This document shows positions 23,645 to 30,828 of a stretch of 49,896 nucleotides of DNA, in pieces. This stretch comes from Candidatus Aenigmatarchaeota archaeon (GTDB lineage Archaea; Aenigmatarchaeota; Aenigmatarchaeia; GW2011-AR5). The stretch spans positions 1-49,896 of the forward strand of contig JAGVVY010000029.1 of assembly GCA_018304585.1 (NCBI GenBank), read 5' to 3'. Position 1 is the first letter of the stretch; each line of letters opens with the position of its first letter. The notes under the pieces are model-generated. The model searched no databases and was not told the origin of the DNA. It was given only the letters and a program-made list of their open reading frames with translations. Both the position numbers and the translations under genes were made by a program.

Positions 23645-24406
23645 TCACTCGATCATTTTCGCGGAAGTTTCCACTTTCTTTGACGTGGATTCAAGTTTTT
23701 CAAGTATCTGCTGGAATTCGCGCTCCCCCTTCTTAGCGTCCTTCGTCCTGAATTTGAGCATATAGCGCGGGGCGGACACGTAATGCACATCCACTCCCTC
23801 CTTCTCCGCGTTTGCCAGCAGATCCTTTATTGCGCCAAGGCCGTCCTCGTCATAGCTTCTCAGCGTCAGCTCGGCCCTGAATTCAAACTCCTTCTGCACT
23901 ATGCTCTTGGATGCCACCTCGGCTATTGCCTCCGCCCATTCGGCCGGGATGCCGCGGGAAGTAAGGCCCTCCGCGCCTGATGCCGCCTTCTTGAAGGCCT
24001 TGAACAAGGAACCGAAACTTTCCTGAAGCGTGAACCCGACTTCCTTGTATGCCTGATCCAGCGTTTTTTTCCTTTTTTCGGCCGCCATTCCGAGCATCTT
24101 CTCGGCCTTCTTGTCGAGGTTGTATTCCTTGAGTTTTTCCTTTTCCTGCCTGCTGTCAACGCGCTTCAAGGAAAGCGCGATATAGCCTTCGGCCTCGTTG
24201 ACGCGTATGACTTTGGCGACCCCTGTCTGGCCGACCTTTATGTGATCCTTTATGTTTCTGACCCATCCGGTGACTATCTCCGAGATGTGGACCATTCCGT
24301 CCATTCCGTATTCTTCCAGAAAAACGTCCGCAGAATTAGGATTCAGCCTCTTGACGACACAGATAACAAGCTCCCCCTGCATCGGGAAGCCTCTTTTCTT
24401 CGCCAT
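23645..24406 (-). CDS. eif2a: translation initiation factor aIF2 subunit alpha
   Basis: A 253-residue factor. An S1-type OB domain comes first (GELVICVVKRLNPNSADVFL, GMDGMVHISEI, GWVRNIKDHIKVGQTGVAKV), then a helical domain, then the C-terminal alpha-beta domain that binds aIF2-gamma (AELTLRSYDEDGLGAIKDLL, YVSAPRYMLKFRTKDAKKGE). With beta and gamma it delivers initiator tRNA. The start MAKKRGFPMQGEL is chosen; it lies 4 bp after the eS27 stop. Confidence 0.95.
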   Translation of the reverse strand: MAKKRGFPMQGELVICVVKRLNPNSADVFLEEYGMDGMVHISEIVTGWVRNIKDHIKVGQTGVAKVIRVNEAEGYIALSLKRVDSRQEKEKLKEYNLDKKAEKMLGMAAEKRKKTLDQAYKEVGFTLQESFGSLFKAFKKAASGAEGLTSRGIPAEWAEAIAEVASKSIVQKEFEFRAELTLRSYDEDGLGAIKDLLANAEKEGVDVHYVSAPRYMLKFRTKDAKKGEREFQQILEKLESTSKKVETSAKMIE

Positions 24407-24410
24407 TATT

Positions 24411-24575
24411 TCAGAGCTCCTCGGCTTGAGCCAGAATACGGGCGACGCCGCCTGCAGGCTGCACGAGCTGCTCGCCGCATACAAGGCATGTTACTATTGT
24501 CGAGGCCTTGCTGTAAGTGATCTGCTCGTTCTTGCATTTCCCGCACTTAACTTTCAGGAACCTGCTGGTTTGCAT
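24411..24575 (-). CDS. rps27e: ribosomal protein eS27
   Basis: A 54-residue zinc-ribbon protein of the small subunit: FLKVKCGKCKNEQITYSKAS with TCLVCGEQLVQPAGG, giving CxxC-x(n)-CxxC. I begin at MQTSRFLKVKC; the track adds six codons. First gene of the minus-strand run eS27 - aIF2-alpha - nop10 - PAC2 - rpoK - uS2. Confidence 0.92.
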   Translation of the reverse strand: MQTSRFLKVKCGKCKNEQITYSKASTIVTCLVCGEQLVQPAGGVARILAQAEEL

Positions 24576-24734
24576 GGGATTTAATTGCAGCAAACCTATA
24601 AATATCTTGAGCCGGACGCCGAAATATTTTATGAAGGTAATTCAAGCCCTGCGTTCAGATGAAATAACAGCGCGAAAAAACATTATAATACCAACTGAAC
24701 ATGACGATAAACAGTATTCTTCCCCTTCATTTTC

Positions 24735-24867
24735 CATCAAAAAACCCTTTAAAACATTTTCCCCCCTTAATAAAGAGAGTAAATATTTCGGGCCAAGCCC
24801 GAAGTATTTGCAGCGCGAGTCAACGGCGATAAAAGGACTCCTGCGATAAAAAGCGAGGTGCATACCA
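24735..24867 (+). promoter_or_regulatory. promoter and structured 5' leader of the L7Ae operon
   Basis: A box A TTTAAAA at 24748-24754 puts transcription start near 24778, leaving a leader of about 90 nt. The leader opens with a strong hairpin, AAATATTTCGGGC-CAA-GCCCGAAGTATTT (24781-24809, one G-T pair), and continues with GAGTC/GACTC pairing and GCGAT...GCGAG elements near the GAGGTG ribosome-binding site. L7Ae is known to repress its own mRNA through a kink-turn in its leader in some archaea; a clear kink-turn was not proven here. The 293 bp before L7Ae hold no convincing gene. Confidence 0.5.
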
Positions 24868-25182
24868 ATGACCAAACCGGAAGAAATTTTTGAAATAATA
24901 GAAGCTTCCCGCGAAACGGGCAAAATAAGAAAGGGCGTAAACGAGACAACAAAAGCCGTGGAAAGGGGCTTGGCCAAGCTTGTTGTAGTTGCCGAAGACG
25001 TTACTCCTCCCGAGATTGTCATGCATCTTCAGCCACTGTGCGACGAGAAGAAGATAACGCTCGTGAAAGTTCCTACAAAATCCGAGCTGGGCAGGGCCGC
25101 GGGGCTGCAGGTCCCGACCGTGTCTGTTGCAGTGCTCGACGCAGGCGAAGCAAAAGCGAAACTTAATTCAATAGTCAAGTGA
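24868..25182 (+). CDS. rpl7ae: ribosomal protein L7Ae (eL8), kink-turn binder
   Basis: A 104-residue L7Ae: GKIRKGVNETTKAVERGLAKLVVVAEDV with PPEIVMHLQPLCDEKKI, then VPTKSELGRAAGLQVPTVSVAVLD. It binds kink-turns in rRNA, H/ACA and C/D guide RNAs and RNase P RNA, so it links to Cbf5, Nop10, Pop5 and Rpp30 in this window. Start MTKPEEIF follows a GAGGTG site. First gene of the run L7Ae - eS28 - eL24. Confidence 0.95.
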   Translation: MTKPEEIFEIIEASRETGKIRKGVNETTKAVERGLAKLVVVAEDVTPPEIVMHLQPLCDEKKITLVKVPTKSELGRAAGLQVPTVSVAVLDAGEAKAKLNSIVK

Positions 25183-25186
25183 TAAC

Positions 25187-25393
25187 ATGTCAGACGCCAC
25201 CCCTGCCGAAGTCATCAACATAATAAAGAGATCCGGAGCCAAGGGAGTCGCCGTAGTCAAGTGCATACTCACGGACGGCCGCGACAAGGGCAAGGTTCTC
25301 ACAAGAAACGTGATGGGTCCTGTGGCCATCGGCGACATACTGATGCTCAAGGAAACGGAAATGGAATCCTCCGAATCCTACGGAAGGCGATAA
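25187..25393 (+). CDS. rps28e: ribosomal protein eS28
   Basis: A 68-residue OB-fold small-subunit protein: AKGVAVVKCILTDGRDKGKVLTRNVMGPVAIGDILMLKETEME, close to the family consensus throughout. It starts 4 bp after the L7Ae stop, the standard archaeal order. Confidence 0.95.
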   Translation: MSDATPAEVINIIKRSGAKGVAVVKCILTDGRDKGKVLTRNVMGPVAIGDILMLKETEMESSESYGRR

Positions 25394-25396
25394 TGA

Positions 25397-25573
25397 ATGA
25401 AATGCTCTTTTTGCTCAAGGCAGATGGAAGAAGGCACGGGCCTCCTGTTTGTGGACAAGAACGGGAAGATATTTGCCTTCGACTCGAACAAATGCGAAAA
25501 GAACATGCTCAAACTCGGCCGCGACCCGAGAAACTTCAAGTGGGCAAATCCCGCGCAAACATTAAAGCTTTAG
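25397..25573 (+). CDS. rpl24e: ribosomal protein eL24, 58 aa
   Basis: Missing from the ORF track because it has fewer than 60 residues. It reads MKCSFCSRQMEEGTGLLFVD, KNGKIFAFDSNKCEKNMLKL, GRDPRNFKWA, the eL24 zinc-finger domain with CSFC and a downstream Cys, and the RDPRxxKW signature. It starts 3 bp after eS28, completing the L7Ae - eS28 - eL24 cluster. The track ORF 25261-25587 is a shadow in another frame. Confidence 0.95.
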   Translation: MKCSFCSRQMEEGTGLLFVDKNGKIFAFDSNKCEKNMLKLGRDPRNFKWANPAQTLKL

Positions 25574-25600
25574 GTATAAAGAAATAATCCCGGTGTATTG

Positions 25601-26095
25601 ATGTCAGAACTCAGAAAAATCGTAAGATTCATGGATACCGACATAGACGGCACTCTAAAGACCGGAAAGGCCCTGCGAAGAATAAAGGGCGTCGGCTTCA
25701 CGTTCTCAAGAATTTCCTGCATGAAAGCCGGCATAAGCGAGGATCGTAAGATAGGCGAGCTGTCTGCTGACGAGCTGAAGACGCTTCAGAACGCGATAGC
25801 AAGCCCCGCAGTGCCTGCGTTCCTTCTCAACAGGAGGAAGGACATGGAAACGGGCAACGACGTTCATCTTACTAAAATAGCATTGGACTTTGCCAAAAGG
25901 GAGGATATAAACCTTCTGAAAAGGATAAAGTCCTACAAGGGCCTGAGGCACGAACTTGGCCAACCGGTGAGGGGACAGCGCACGCGCAGCTCGTTCAGAA
26001 CGAACACCAGCGTGGGCGTCAGCAAGAAGGCGGTGAAGGAGAAATCCGCGCCCAAGAAGGCGGAAGCCGCTGCGCCGGCGCCCGCGAAGAAGTGA
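25601..26095 (+). CDS. rps13: ribosomal protein uS13
   Basis: A 164-residue uS13: KTGKALRRIKGVGFTFSRIS (helix-two-turn-helix), IKSYKGLRHELGQPVRGQRT and RTRSSFRTNTSVGVSKK, then a Lys/Ala tail (KSAPKKAEAAAPAPAKK). ATG at 25601 is used; the track begins at a TTG one codon earlier. Heads the uS13 - uS4 - uS11 - RpoD block. Its last codons lie in a repeat copied before uS4. Confidence 0.95.
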   Translation: MSELRKIVRFMDTDIDGTLKTGKALRRIKGVGFTFSRISCMKAGISEDRKIGELSADELKTLQNAIASPAVPAFLLNRRKDMETGNDVHLTKIALDFAKREDINLLKRIKSYKGLRHELGQPVRGQRTRSSFRTNTSVGVSKKAVKEKSAPKKAEAAAPAPAKK

Positions 26096-26163
26096 TGATC
26101 AATGGGACATTTGTATATTTTGAACAATAAAATGCCGGCGAAGAAGTGATTATTAATGGGACA
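26084..26163. repeat. 26-bp imperfect direct repeat at the uS13/uS4 junction
   Basis: GCGAAGAAGTGATGATCAAT followed by GGGACA (26084-26109) recurs as GCGAAGAAGTGATTATTAAT plus GGGACA (26138-26163). Each copy spans the uS13 terminal AKK-stop and the uS4 initial MGH. The 28-bp insert makes a chimeric 15-codon frame, MGHLYILNNKMPAKK. Same type of structure as at nth, hicA and the lipoate ligase gene. Confidence 0.8.
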
Positions 26164-26674
26164 CCCGAAACAGCATACAAGAAAATACGCGACTCCTGTC
26201 AAGCCGTACGACAAGGAGAGGATAGAAAAAGAGAAAGGAATCCTCACGTCATACGGCCTCAGGAGAAAGAAGGAGCTCTGGCGCGCTGAAAGCATACTCA
26301 GAAACCTCAGAAGGAGGGCAAGAAGCCTTCAGGCGTCCCCGGACAAGCTAAAGGAGCAGGGGCTCTATGCCAAGCTTGCGATGCTCGGCATAAACGTCAA
26401 GACTCTTGACGAAGTTCTCGGGATACCGCTTGAGCAGATCCTTGACAGGAGGCTTCAGTCCGTTGTCGCAAAGAAAGGCCTTGCCAACACGATGAAGCAA
26501 TCGAGGCAGCTCATAATTCACGGCCACGTCATGATAGAAGGCAGAAAAACCAAGTGGCCAAGCTATCTTGTGCCCACGTCGCAGGAAGCTTCCATAAAGC
26601 TTGAAGAGTCGATAGCCGCCAAGATAATAGCTAAGATAAACGAAACTGACGCCAAGCCGGCAGAAGGTGCATGA
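26156..26674 (+). CDS. rps4: ribosomal protein uS4
   Basis: A 172-residue uS4: [20 protein letters not shown], then [20 protein letters not shown] and the S4 RNA-binding domain [32 protein letters not shown]. It organises 16S rRNA folding. The stop overlaps the uS11 start (ATGA). A second MGH start 54 bp upstream comes from the junction repeat and leads to a very short frame. Confidence 0.95.
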   Translation: MGHPKQHTRKYATPVKPYDKERIEKEKGILTSYGLRRKKELWRAESILRNLRRRARSLQASPDKLKEQGLYAKLAMLGINVKTLDEVLGIPLEQILDRRLQSVVAKKGLANTMKQSRQLIIHGHVMIEGRKTKWPSYLVPTSQEASIKLEESIAAKIIAKINETDAKPAEGA

Positions 26675-27063
26675 TGATGAAGCAGAAATTCGCAATAGCC
26701 AGCATATATTCTTCCATGAACAATACCATAATCCACATCACGGACGTTACAGGCGCCGAAACCATCGCAATATCCTCCGGCGGCCAGGTCTCGGACAAGG
26801 ACATGAACAAGGGCAAGGCGTTCACGGCCATGAAGGCCGTTAGGAAGGTCGCGGAAAAGGCCCATGCACAGGGCGTCACTAATCTGCACATCAGGATAAG
26901 GGCGCCGGGCGGCACGAAGTCCAAGATACCCGGTCAGGGCGCGCAGCCTGCTATAAGGGCGCTGGCGCGAAGCGGCTTCAGGATATCCTCAATTGAGGAT
27001 GTGACGCCGATGCCTCACGACAGCATGAGAAAGAAGGGCGGCCGCAGGGGAAGACGAGTATAA
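26671..27063 (+). CDS. rps11: ribosomal protein uS11
   Basis: A 130-residue uS11: [77 protein letters not shown] and [23 protein letters not shown]. Complete and ordinary. The ATG overlaps the uS4 stop; three consecutive ATG codons make the exact start uncertain by two residues. Confidence 0.95.
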   Translation: MMMKQKFAIASIYSSMNNTIIHITDVTGAETIAISSGGQVSDKDMNKGKAFTAMKAVRKVAEKAHAQGVTNLHIRIRAPGGTKSKIPGQGAQPAIRALARSGFRISSIEDVTPMPHDSMRKKGGRRGRRV

Positions 27064-27087
27064 GCGCAGCCAATGAATCGCGAATGA

Positions 27088-27100
27088 ACCCTTTAAAAGA
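27088..27100 (+). promoter_or_regulatory. probable promoter (box A) of rpoD
   Basis: ACCCTTTAAAAGA has a TATA-like core TTTAAAAG at 27092-27099, about 26-33 bp before the rpoD start, fitting a nearly leaderless message. The same ACCCTTTAAAA core occurs before L7Ae. Confidence 0.5.
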
Positions 27101-27124
27101 TTTTCATTCACATTAAATGTGATA

Positions 27125-27883
27125 ATGATGGAACTCAAGATTCTCGAAAAATCTCCGGAAGCCGTGAGGTTCATTCTTTCCGATTCCGACAACGGAATGG
27201 CCAACGCCATAAGAAGGACTCTTATCGGCGGCGTGCCCGTGCTTTCCATCGAGGAGGCTGACGTTGAAAACAACAATTCCGGGCTTTTCGACGAGGCGCT
27301 CGTCCGAAGGCTGAGCCTCATACCTCTTGTGTTTGATCCCAAGATGTACAACCTGCAGTCCGAATGCAAGTGCAACGGGGAAGGCTGCAGCCGCTGCCAG
27401 ATGGTACTTGTCGCGGAAAAGGAAGGGCCCTGCACGGTCAAGGCGGGCGACATGAAAAGCACCGACCCGACTGTAAAGGCCGCTGATCCTGACATCCCGA
27501 TAGTGGAGCTCCTTGAAGGGCAGAAGCTTAAGTTTGAGGCCACTGCGCGCATTGGATTCGGCAGGGACAAGGCGAGAAACCAGGCTGCAATAGCGGGCTA
27601 TCAGAATATTTATCTTGTCAAGGCCGAAGGCAAAGCCAAGCCTTGCGAAGCCCATACAATTGAGAAAAAAGGCGCCAACGTGAAGCTTGCGCCGATGGAC
27701 GGATGCGCGCAGTGCATAAAATTCCTTGAAGGCAATGAAGCCAAGCACGACGAGACGTCATTTGTATTCAATGTAGAAACGGCATCCGGCCTGGAGGTCC
27801 TGAAGATCCTCGACATGGCGCTTGGGCGCATAGAGCAGACCGCCGAAGAATTCATCGCCGAAGCGAAGAAATTAATAAAGTAA
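27125..27883 (+). CDS. rpoD: RNA polymerase subunit Rpo3 (RpoD)
   Basis: A 252-residue Rpb3/alpha-like subunit. The dimerisation domain appears as FILSDSDNGMANAIRRTLIGGVPVLSIEEA and near the end as MALGRIEQTAEEF; insert domains follow DEALVRRLSLIPLV. One insert has CKCNGEGCSRC (four Cys) and the later one PMDGCAQCIKF; an Fe-S domain with two clusters is known in some archaeal RpoD, but here the second motif is degenerate. It assembles with RpoL, RpoN and RpoP as the platform of the polymerase. Start is one of two adjacent ATGs. Confidence 0.93.
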   Translation: MMELKILEKSPEAVRFILSDSDNGMANAIRRTLIGGVPVLSIEEADVENNNSGLFDEALVRRLSLIPLVFDPKMYNLQSECKCNGEGCSRCQMVLVAEKEGPCTVKAGDMKSTDPTVKAADPDIPIVELLEGQKLKFEATARIGFGRDKARNQAAIAGYQNIYLVKAEGKAKPCEAHTIEKKGANVKLAPMDGCAQCIKFLEGNEAKHDETSFVFNVETASGLEVLKILDMALGRIEQTAEEFIAEAKKLIK

Positions 27884-27986
27884 TTCGATTCTTTCTGCAA
27901 TCATGCAGGTTTTTGCGCATGAAGCATCACAGCTTCGGCGCTTGCTGATAATATTTTTGCCACTCGCGTATTACATCATCCCGCTT

Positions 27987-28187
27987 TCAGGGCATATACT
28001 GGTTTAGTTCCTTTAATTCTGCTAAACGCAGAGGCTCTATGCAGTCTATTATTCTCTCAATGCCGCTCGCGTCTCGCTGAGACTCCTCGAGTAAAATACC
28101 ATTCCAATAATATTCGTGGCGTGGTCTTCCGTGCCATCCAGAAATTGCGTCTTTATTATTTGCACCATTTAAATCAATAATATCCAA
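27987..28187 (-). CDS. hypothetical protein, 66 aa (TTG start)
   Basis: A short minus-strand frame, DIIDLNGANNKDAISGWHGR, ending in LAELKELNQYMP, opening at a TTG between rpoD and tRNA-Leu. No recognised motif. The start lies only 12 bp from the tRNA. It could be real but might also be a chance frame; the region from 27884 to 27986 shows nothing else. Confidence 0.3.
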   Translation of the reverse strand: MDIIDLNGANNKDAISGWHGRPRHEYYWNGILLEESQRDASGIERIIDCIEPLRLAELKELNQYMP

Positions 28188-28198
28188 TTAAAATGCAA

Positions 28199-28293
28199 GC
28201 GGGGGTTCCCGAGCGGCCAAAGGGGCAGGACTTAAGACCGTGAAGAAATCCTGTGGCTTAGTGCCTTCGCAGGTTCAAACCCTGCCCCCCGCA
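28199..28293 (+). tRNA. tRNA-Leu (UAA) with 11-nt intron
   Basis: The acceptor GCGGGGG pairs with CCCCCGC, discriminator A. The anticodon stem CAGGA/TCCTG encloses CTTAAG-A with anticodon TAA at 28233-28235. A class II variable arm (TGGCTTAGTGCC) and the T arm GCAGG-TTCAAAC-CCTGC complete it. Removing 11 nt after position 37 gives an 84-nt tRNA. CCA is not encoded. It stands where eL18 normally sits, between rpoD and uL13. Confidence 0.93.
28237..28247 (+). other. 11-nt intron of tRNA-Leu
   Basis: ACCGTGAAGAA, placed after anticodon-loop position 37. This is close to the smallest size that can form a bulge-helix-bulge. Its 3' end GAAGAA before A38 is the same as in the tRNA-Ser intron. Position may shift by one base. 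Confidence 0.75.
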
Positions 28294-28361
28294 TCACGGT
28301 GCAATGTGAATTACATACGGAGACGCGTACAAGTTTTATAGACAAAAAGAAGGCGGTAAAC

Positions 28362-28523
28362 ATGGTTGAAATGAAAGAAATAAACGGGGAGAAAATATCT
28401 GTTTGTCAAGAATGCGGACTCGGCTACAGGGAATCGCAATGGGCTGAAAAATGCGAAAATTGGTGCGAAGAACATCATAGTTGCAGCATTGAAATCACAA
28501 AACATGCCATTGATGTTAAATAA
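28362..28523 (+). CDS. small cysteine-rich protein, 53 aa
   Basis: Reads MVEMKEINGEKISVCQECGL, then YRESQWAEKCENWCEEHHSCSIEITKHA. The CxxC, a CxxWC and a last Cys with His suggest metal binding. Short proteins of this C-x2-C-GLxY...WAxKCExWCxEHxSC shape occur in many archaea and candidate-phyla bacteria, with no function I can name. The track's longer form starts at a GTG within the tRNA 3' flank; the ATG is preferred. Confidence 0.6.
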   Translation: MVEMKEINGEKISVCQECGLGYRESQWAEKCENWCEEHHSCSIEITKHAIDVK

Positions 28524-28560
28524 GTTCATTGAATAGCGTGTTCAAATATCTTGCACGGCA

Positions 28561-28995
28561 TTAACGATATGTGCCCGGCCCCAATGGGCAAACCAGATTG
28601 GTTGCCTCGGCATGTATCCTGTCTGCATCTTCTTCCAGAACCGGTCCTGCGAGCGTGAATTCCAAATCAAAAATGCCCGAGTCTTTGGCCCGGAAAATTA
28701 CCATAGAGCCGGACTGTGACGCATAGCCTGCTACGCCGCCCATTTGGATAGTTCTTATGCCTGTCGTCAGATTATCAAAGTATTCATCCCGACTCCTATT
28801 ATAAATCAGCCTGCAGTCTATATCCTCTATTATCATGGTCAGCGGCGGATATGGCGTGGGAGCATGATATGGAGCGGTTTTCTGCGTAGGTGAAATCGTA
28901 GGATACTGCGTCGGCACGGATTGCGCTTGGCCGCACGCTGCTGCCGCCATCGCGACCCCTAAAATCATTCCCGCCAAAGGCGTTTTGAAATTCAT
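28561..28995 (-). CDS. putative secreted lipoprotein, 144 aa
   Basis: The signal peptide MNFKTPLAGMILGVAMAAAAC ends in a lipobox (AAAC, Cys21). A Pro/Thr-rich spacer follows (PTQYPTISPTQKTAPYHAPT) and then a small beta-rich domain with two cysteines (DIDCRLIYN and NLVCPLGPG) that may form a disulfide. Surface-anchored; function unknown. An outlier amid ribosomal genes, in the opposite direction. Confidence 0.65.
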   Translation of the reverse strand: MNFKTPLAGMILGVAMAAAACGQAQSVPTQYPTISPTQKTAPYHAPTPYPPLTMIIEDIDCRLIYNRSRDEYFDNLTTGIRTIQMGGVAGYASQSGSMVIFRAKDSGIFDLEFTLAGPVLEEDADRIHAEATNLVCPLGPGTYR

Positions 28996-29105
28996 CTATA
29001 GCATCTCTCCAAAATGCATATAAAGTGTATATAATGTCGGCAATGCCAGACATGAGCAGCTGCAATGCATTTAAATCTTCTTGCGAAAAGTAAAGGCTGA
29101 TAAAC

Positions 29106-29510
29106 ATGATGATACTGGACGGGAAAAACGCCGTGCTCGGAAGGCTATCCTCTGCTGCGGCAAAGAGCCTTATAAAGGGCGAGGAAGTCGCGATACTCAA
29201 CGCAGAAAAGATAATAATAACGGGCCCGAGGAAAGCTATCAAGGGAAAATATCTTGAGCGGGCGCAGAGGGGCTCCAAGTATTCAGGCCCGTACTTCTAC
29301 AGGTCGCCTGAAAGGCTCGTGAGGCGCACGATAAGGGGCATGATGCCTTACAAAACCAACAAGGGCAGGGCAGCCATGAAGAATCTTTCAATTCACGTCG
29401 GCATGCCCGAAGAGTACAAGAGCAAGGAAGCGGTTAAGATGGAGAAGAACATCAAGTCTTCATTCTTATACATGGAAGAAGTGGCGAAAGCCGTCGGGTG
29501 GAGAGGCTAA
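29106..29510 (+). CDS. rpl13: ribosomal protein uL13
   Basis: A 134-residue uL13: [70 protein letters not shown]. Complete. Starts at one of two adjacent ATGs. The stop TAATG overlaps the uS9 start by one base. First of uL13 - uS9 - rpoN - ksgA. Confidence 0.95.
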   Translation: MMILDGKNAVLGRLSSAAAKSLIKGEEVAILNAEKIIITGPRKAIKGKYLERAQRGSKYSGPYFYRSPERLVRRTIRGMMPYKTNKGRAAMKNLSIHVGMPEEYKSKEAVKMEKNIKSSFLYMEEVAKAVGWRG

Positions 29511-29923
29511 TGGCCAAGAAGAAAAGCATGCTTGCCACGGGAAAGAGAAAGAAGGCCGTGGCAAGGGCCATCATAACGGACGGCAAGGGCGTTGTGAGAA
29601 TAAATTCCGTTCCTATTGAAAACATCCAGCCGCGATACAAGCGCATGAGGATGCAGGAGCCGCTGCTCCTTGCAGGCGACGCGGCAGGAGCCGTTGATAT
29701 TGACGTTTCTGTTGCAGGTGGCGGCGTCTGGGGGCAGGGAAATGCCGCCAGGACCGCCATAGGCAATGCCCTTGTGGAATGGACCAAGGACAAGAAGCTC
29801 AAGGAACTTTACGCCGAATACGACCGCTCCATACTTGTCTCGGATGCAAGAAGGACCGAGCCCCACAAGCCATCCCGCTCAAAGGACGGGCCAAGGGCTT
29901 CAAAGCAGCAGAGCAAGCGATAA
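29510..29923 (+). CDS. rps9: ribosomal protein uS9
   Basis: A 137-residue uS9: [93 protein letters not shown]. The C-terminal basic tail reaches the P site. The start [11 protein letters not shown] overlaps the uL13 stop. Confidence 0.95.
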   Translation: MAKKKSMLATGKRKKAVARAIITDGKGVVRINSVPIENIQPRYKRMRMQEPLLLAGDAAGAVDIDVSVAGGGVWGQGNAARTAIGNALVEWTKDKKLKELYAEYDRSILVSDARRTEPHKPSRSKDGPRASKQQSKR

Positions 29924-29947
29924 ATATGGGATGGAACAAGTGATACC

Positions 29948-30139
29948 ATGATAATACCGATACGTTGCATGTCGTGCGGCAAGCCCATAGGCGGCTTGTG
30001 GCAGAAGTTCAAGGAGAGGAACGGCGGCGCCAATCCGGGCAAGCTGCTTGATGAGCTGGGCGTGAAGAGATACTGTTGCAGGGCGCTGCTCATGACGCAT
30101 GTGGACAAGTTGCAGGACATAGCCAAATTCAGGGCTTAG
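29948..30139 (+). CDS. rpoN: RNA polymerase subunit Rpo10 (RpoN)
   Basis: A 63-residue zinc-binding subunit: MIIPIRCMSCGKPIGGLWQK and LDELGVKRYCCRALLMTHVD, with the CxxC...CC zinc site typical of Rpb10. A platform subunit that contacts RpoD. Follows uS9 by 24 bp. Confidence 0.95.
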   Translation: MIIPIRCMSCGKPIGGLWQKFKERNGGANPGKLLDELGVKRYCCRALLMTHVDKLQDIAKFRA

Positions 30140-30141
30140 AT

Positions 30142-30804
30142 ATGCGGAAGCTCCATCAGCATTTTCTTTCCGGTTCATCCATACTAAACGAAGAAGTTGC
30201 GCTCGCCCGCCTGAAAAAGGGGGATGTCGTTTTGGAAATAGGGGCAGGCCCCGCTTATCTGACCCGAAAGCTCGCGGCCAAGGCAAACGTCCTTGCGGTC
30301 GAGAAGGACGCAAAGTTCATTCCTGTTCTGCAGGGCATGAATAACGTTCAGGCCTTTCACGAAGACGCCCTCGCTTTCTTGAAGAAAGACCGCTCGTTTA
30401 ACAAGGTAGTGTCTAATATACCTTATTACATTTCCCAGCCGCTGCTTCTTTCCATTCTCAGGAAGAAATGGGAAATCTGCGTTCTCCTTGTGCAGAAGGA
30501 ATTCGCGGAAAAGGCGCTTTCGCACGACAAGCTGGGGCTACTGGTACAAGACTGCTGCGACGCGGAAATCGCCGGATTCGTGCCGGCTGAAGCGTTCGCC
30601 CCGAAAGGCATAGACTCCGCTTTCCTCGTCCTGCGCCAGAAAAAGCCCATGGACAAAAAACTCTGGGCGTTCCTCCGCCGTGCATATTCCATGAAGAACA
30701 AGAACGCAAGCGCCCTGCCCGGCTGCCCCGAAAACCTCAGGGTGAAGAAAATCCATATGCTTTCCCTTGACGAACTGAAGGAAATCGCGGCGAAGAACGC
30801 TTAA
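30142..30804 (+). CDS. ksgA: KsgA/Dim1 16S rRNA adenine dimethyltransferase
   Basis: A 220-residue SAM-dependent enzyme, short for the family (about 250-270): HQHFLSGSSILNEEVA, VVLEIGAGPAYLTRKLA (motif I), NVLAVEKDAKF, VVSNIPYYISQPLL (catalytic NIPY) and a reduced C-terminal domain. It dimethylates two adjacent adenines near the 16S 3' end. I start at MRKLHQHFL, 2 bp after rpoN; the track's longer frame overlaps rpoN. Confidence 0.92.
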   Translation: MRKLHQHFLSGSSILNEEVALARLKKGDVVLEIGAGPAYLTRKLAAKANVLAVEKDAKFIPVLQGMNNVQAFHEDALAFLKKDRSFNKVVSNIPYYISQPLLLSILRKKWEICVLLVQKEFAEKALSHDKLGLLVQDCCDAEIAGFVPAEAFAPKGIDSAFLVLRQKKPMDKKLWAFLRRAYSMKNKNASALPGCPENLRVKKIHMLSLDELKEIAAKNA

Positions 30805-30828
30805 ATTTTCTTCGGATTATAGTGTTTT

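Noticed and set aside
24631-24849. 72-codon plus-strand ORF before L7Ae
   Set aside because: It covers the promoter and the structured leader of L7Ae, has low-complexity composition and no ribosome-binding site.
25261-25587. 108-aa ORF over eS28 and eL24
   Set aside because: A different frame of two recognised ribosomal genes.
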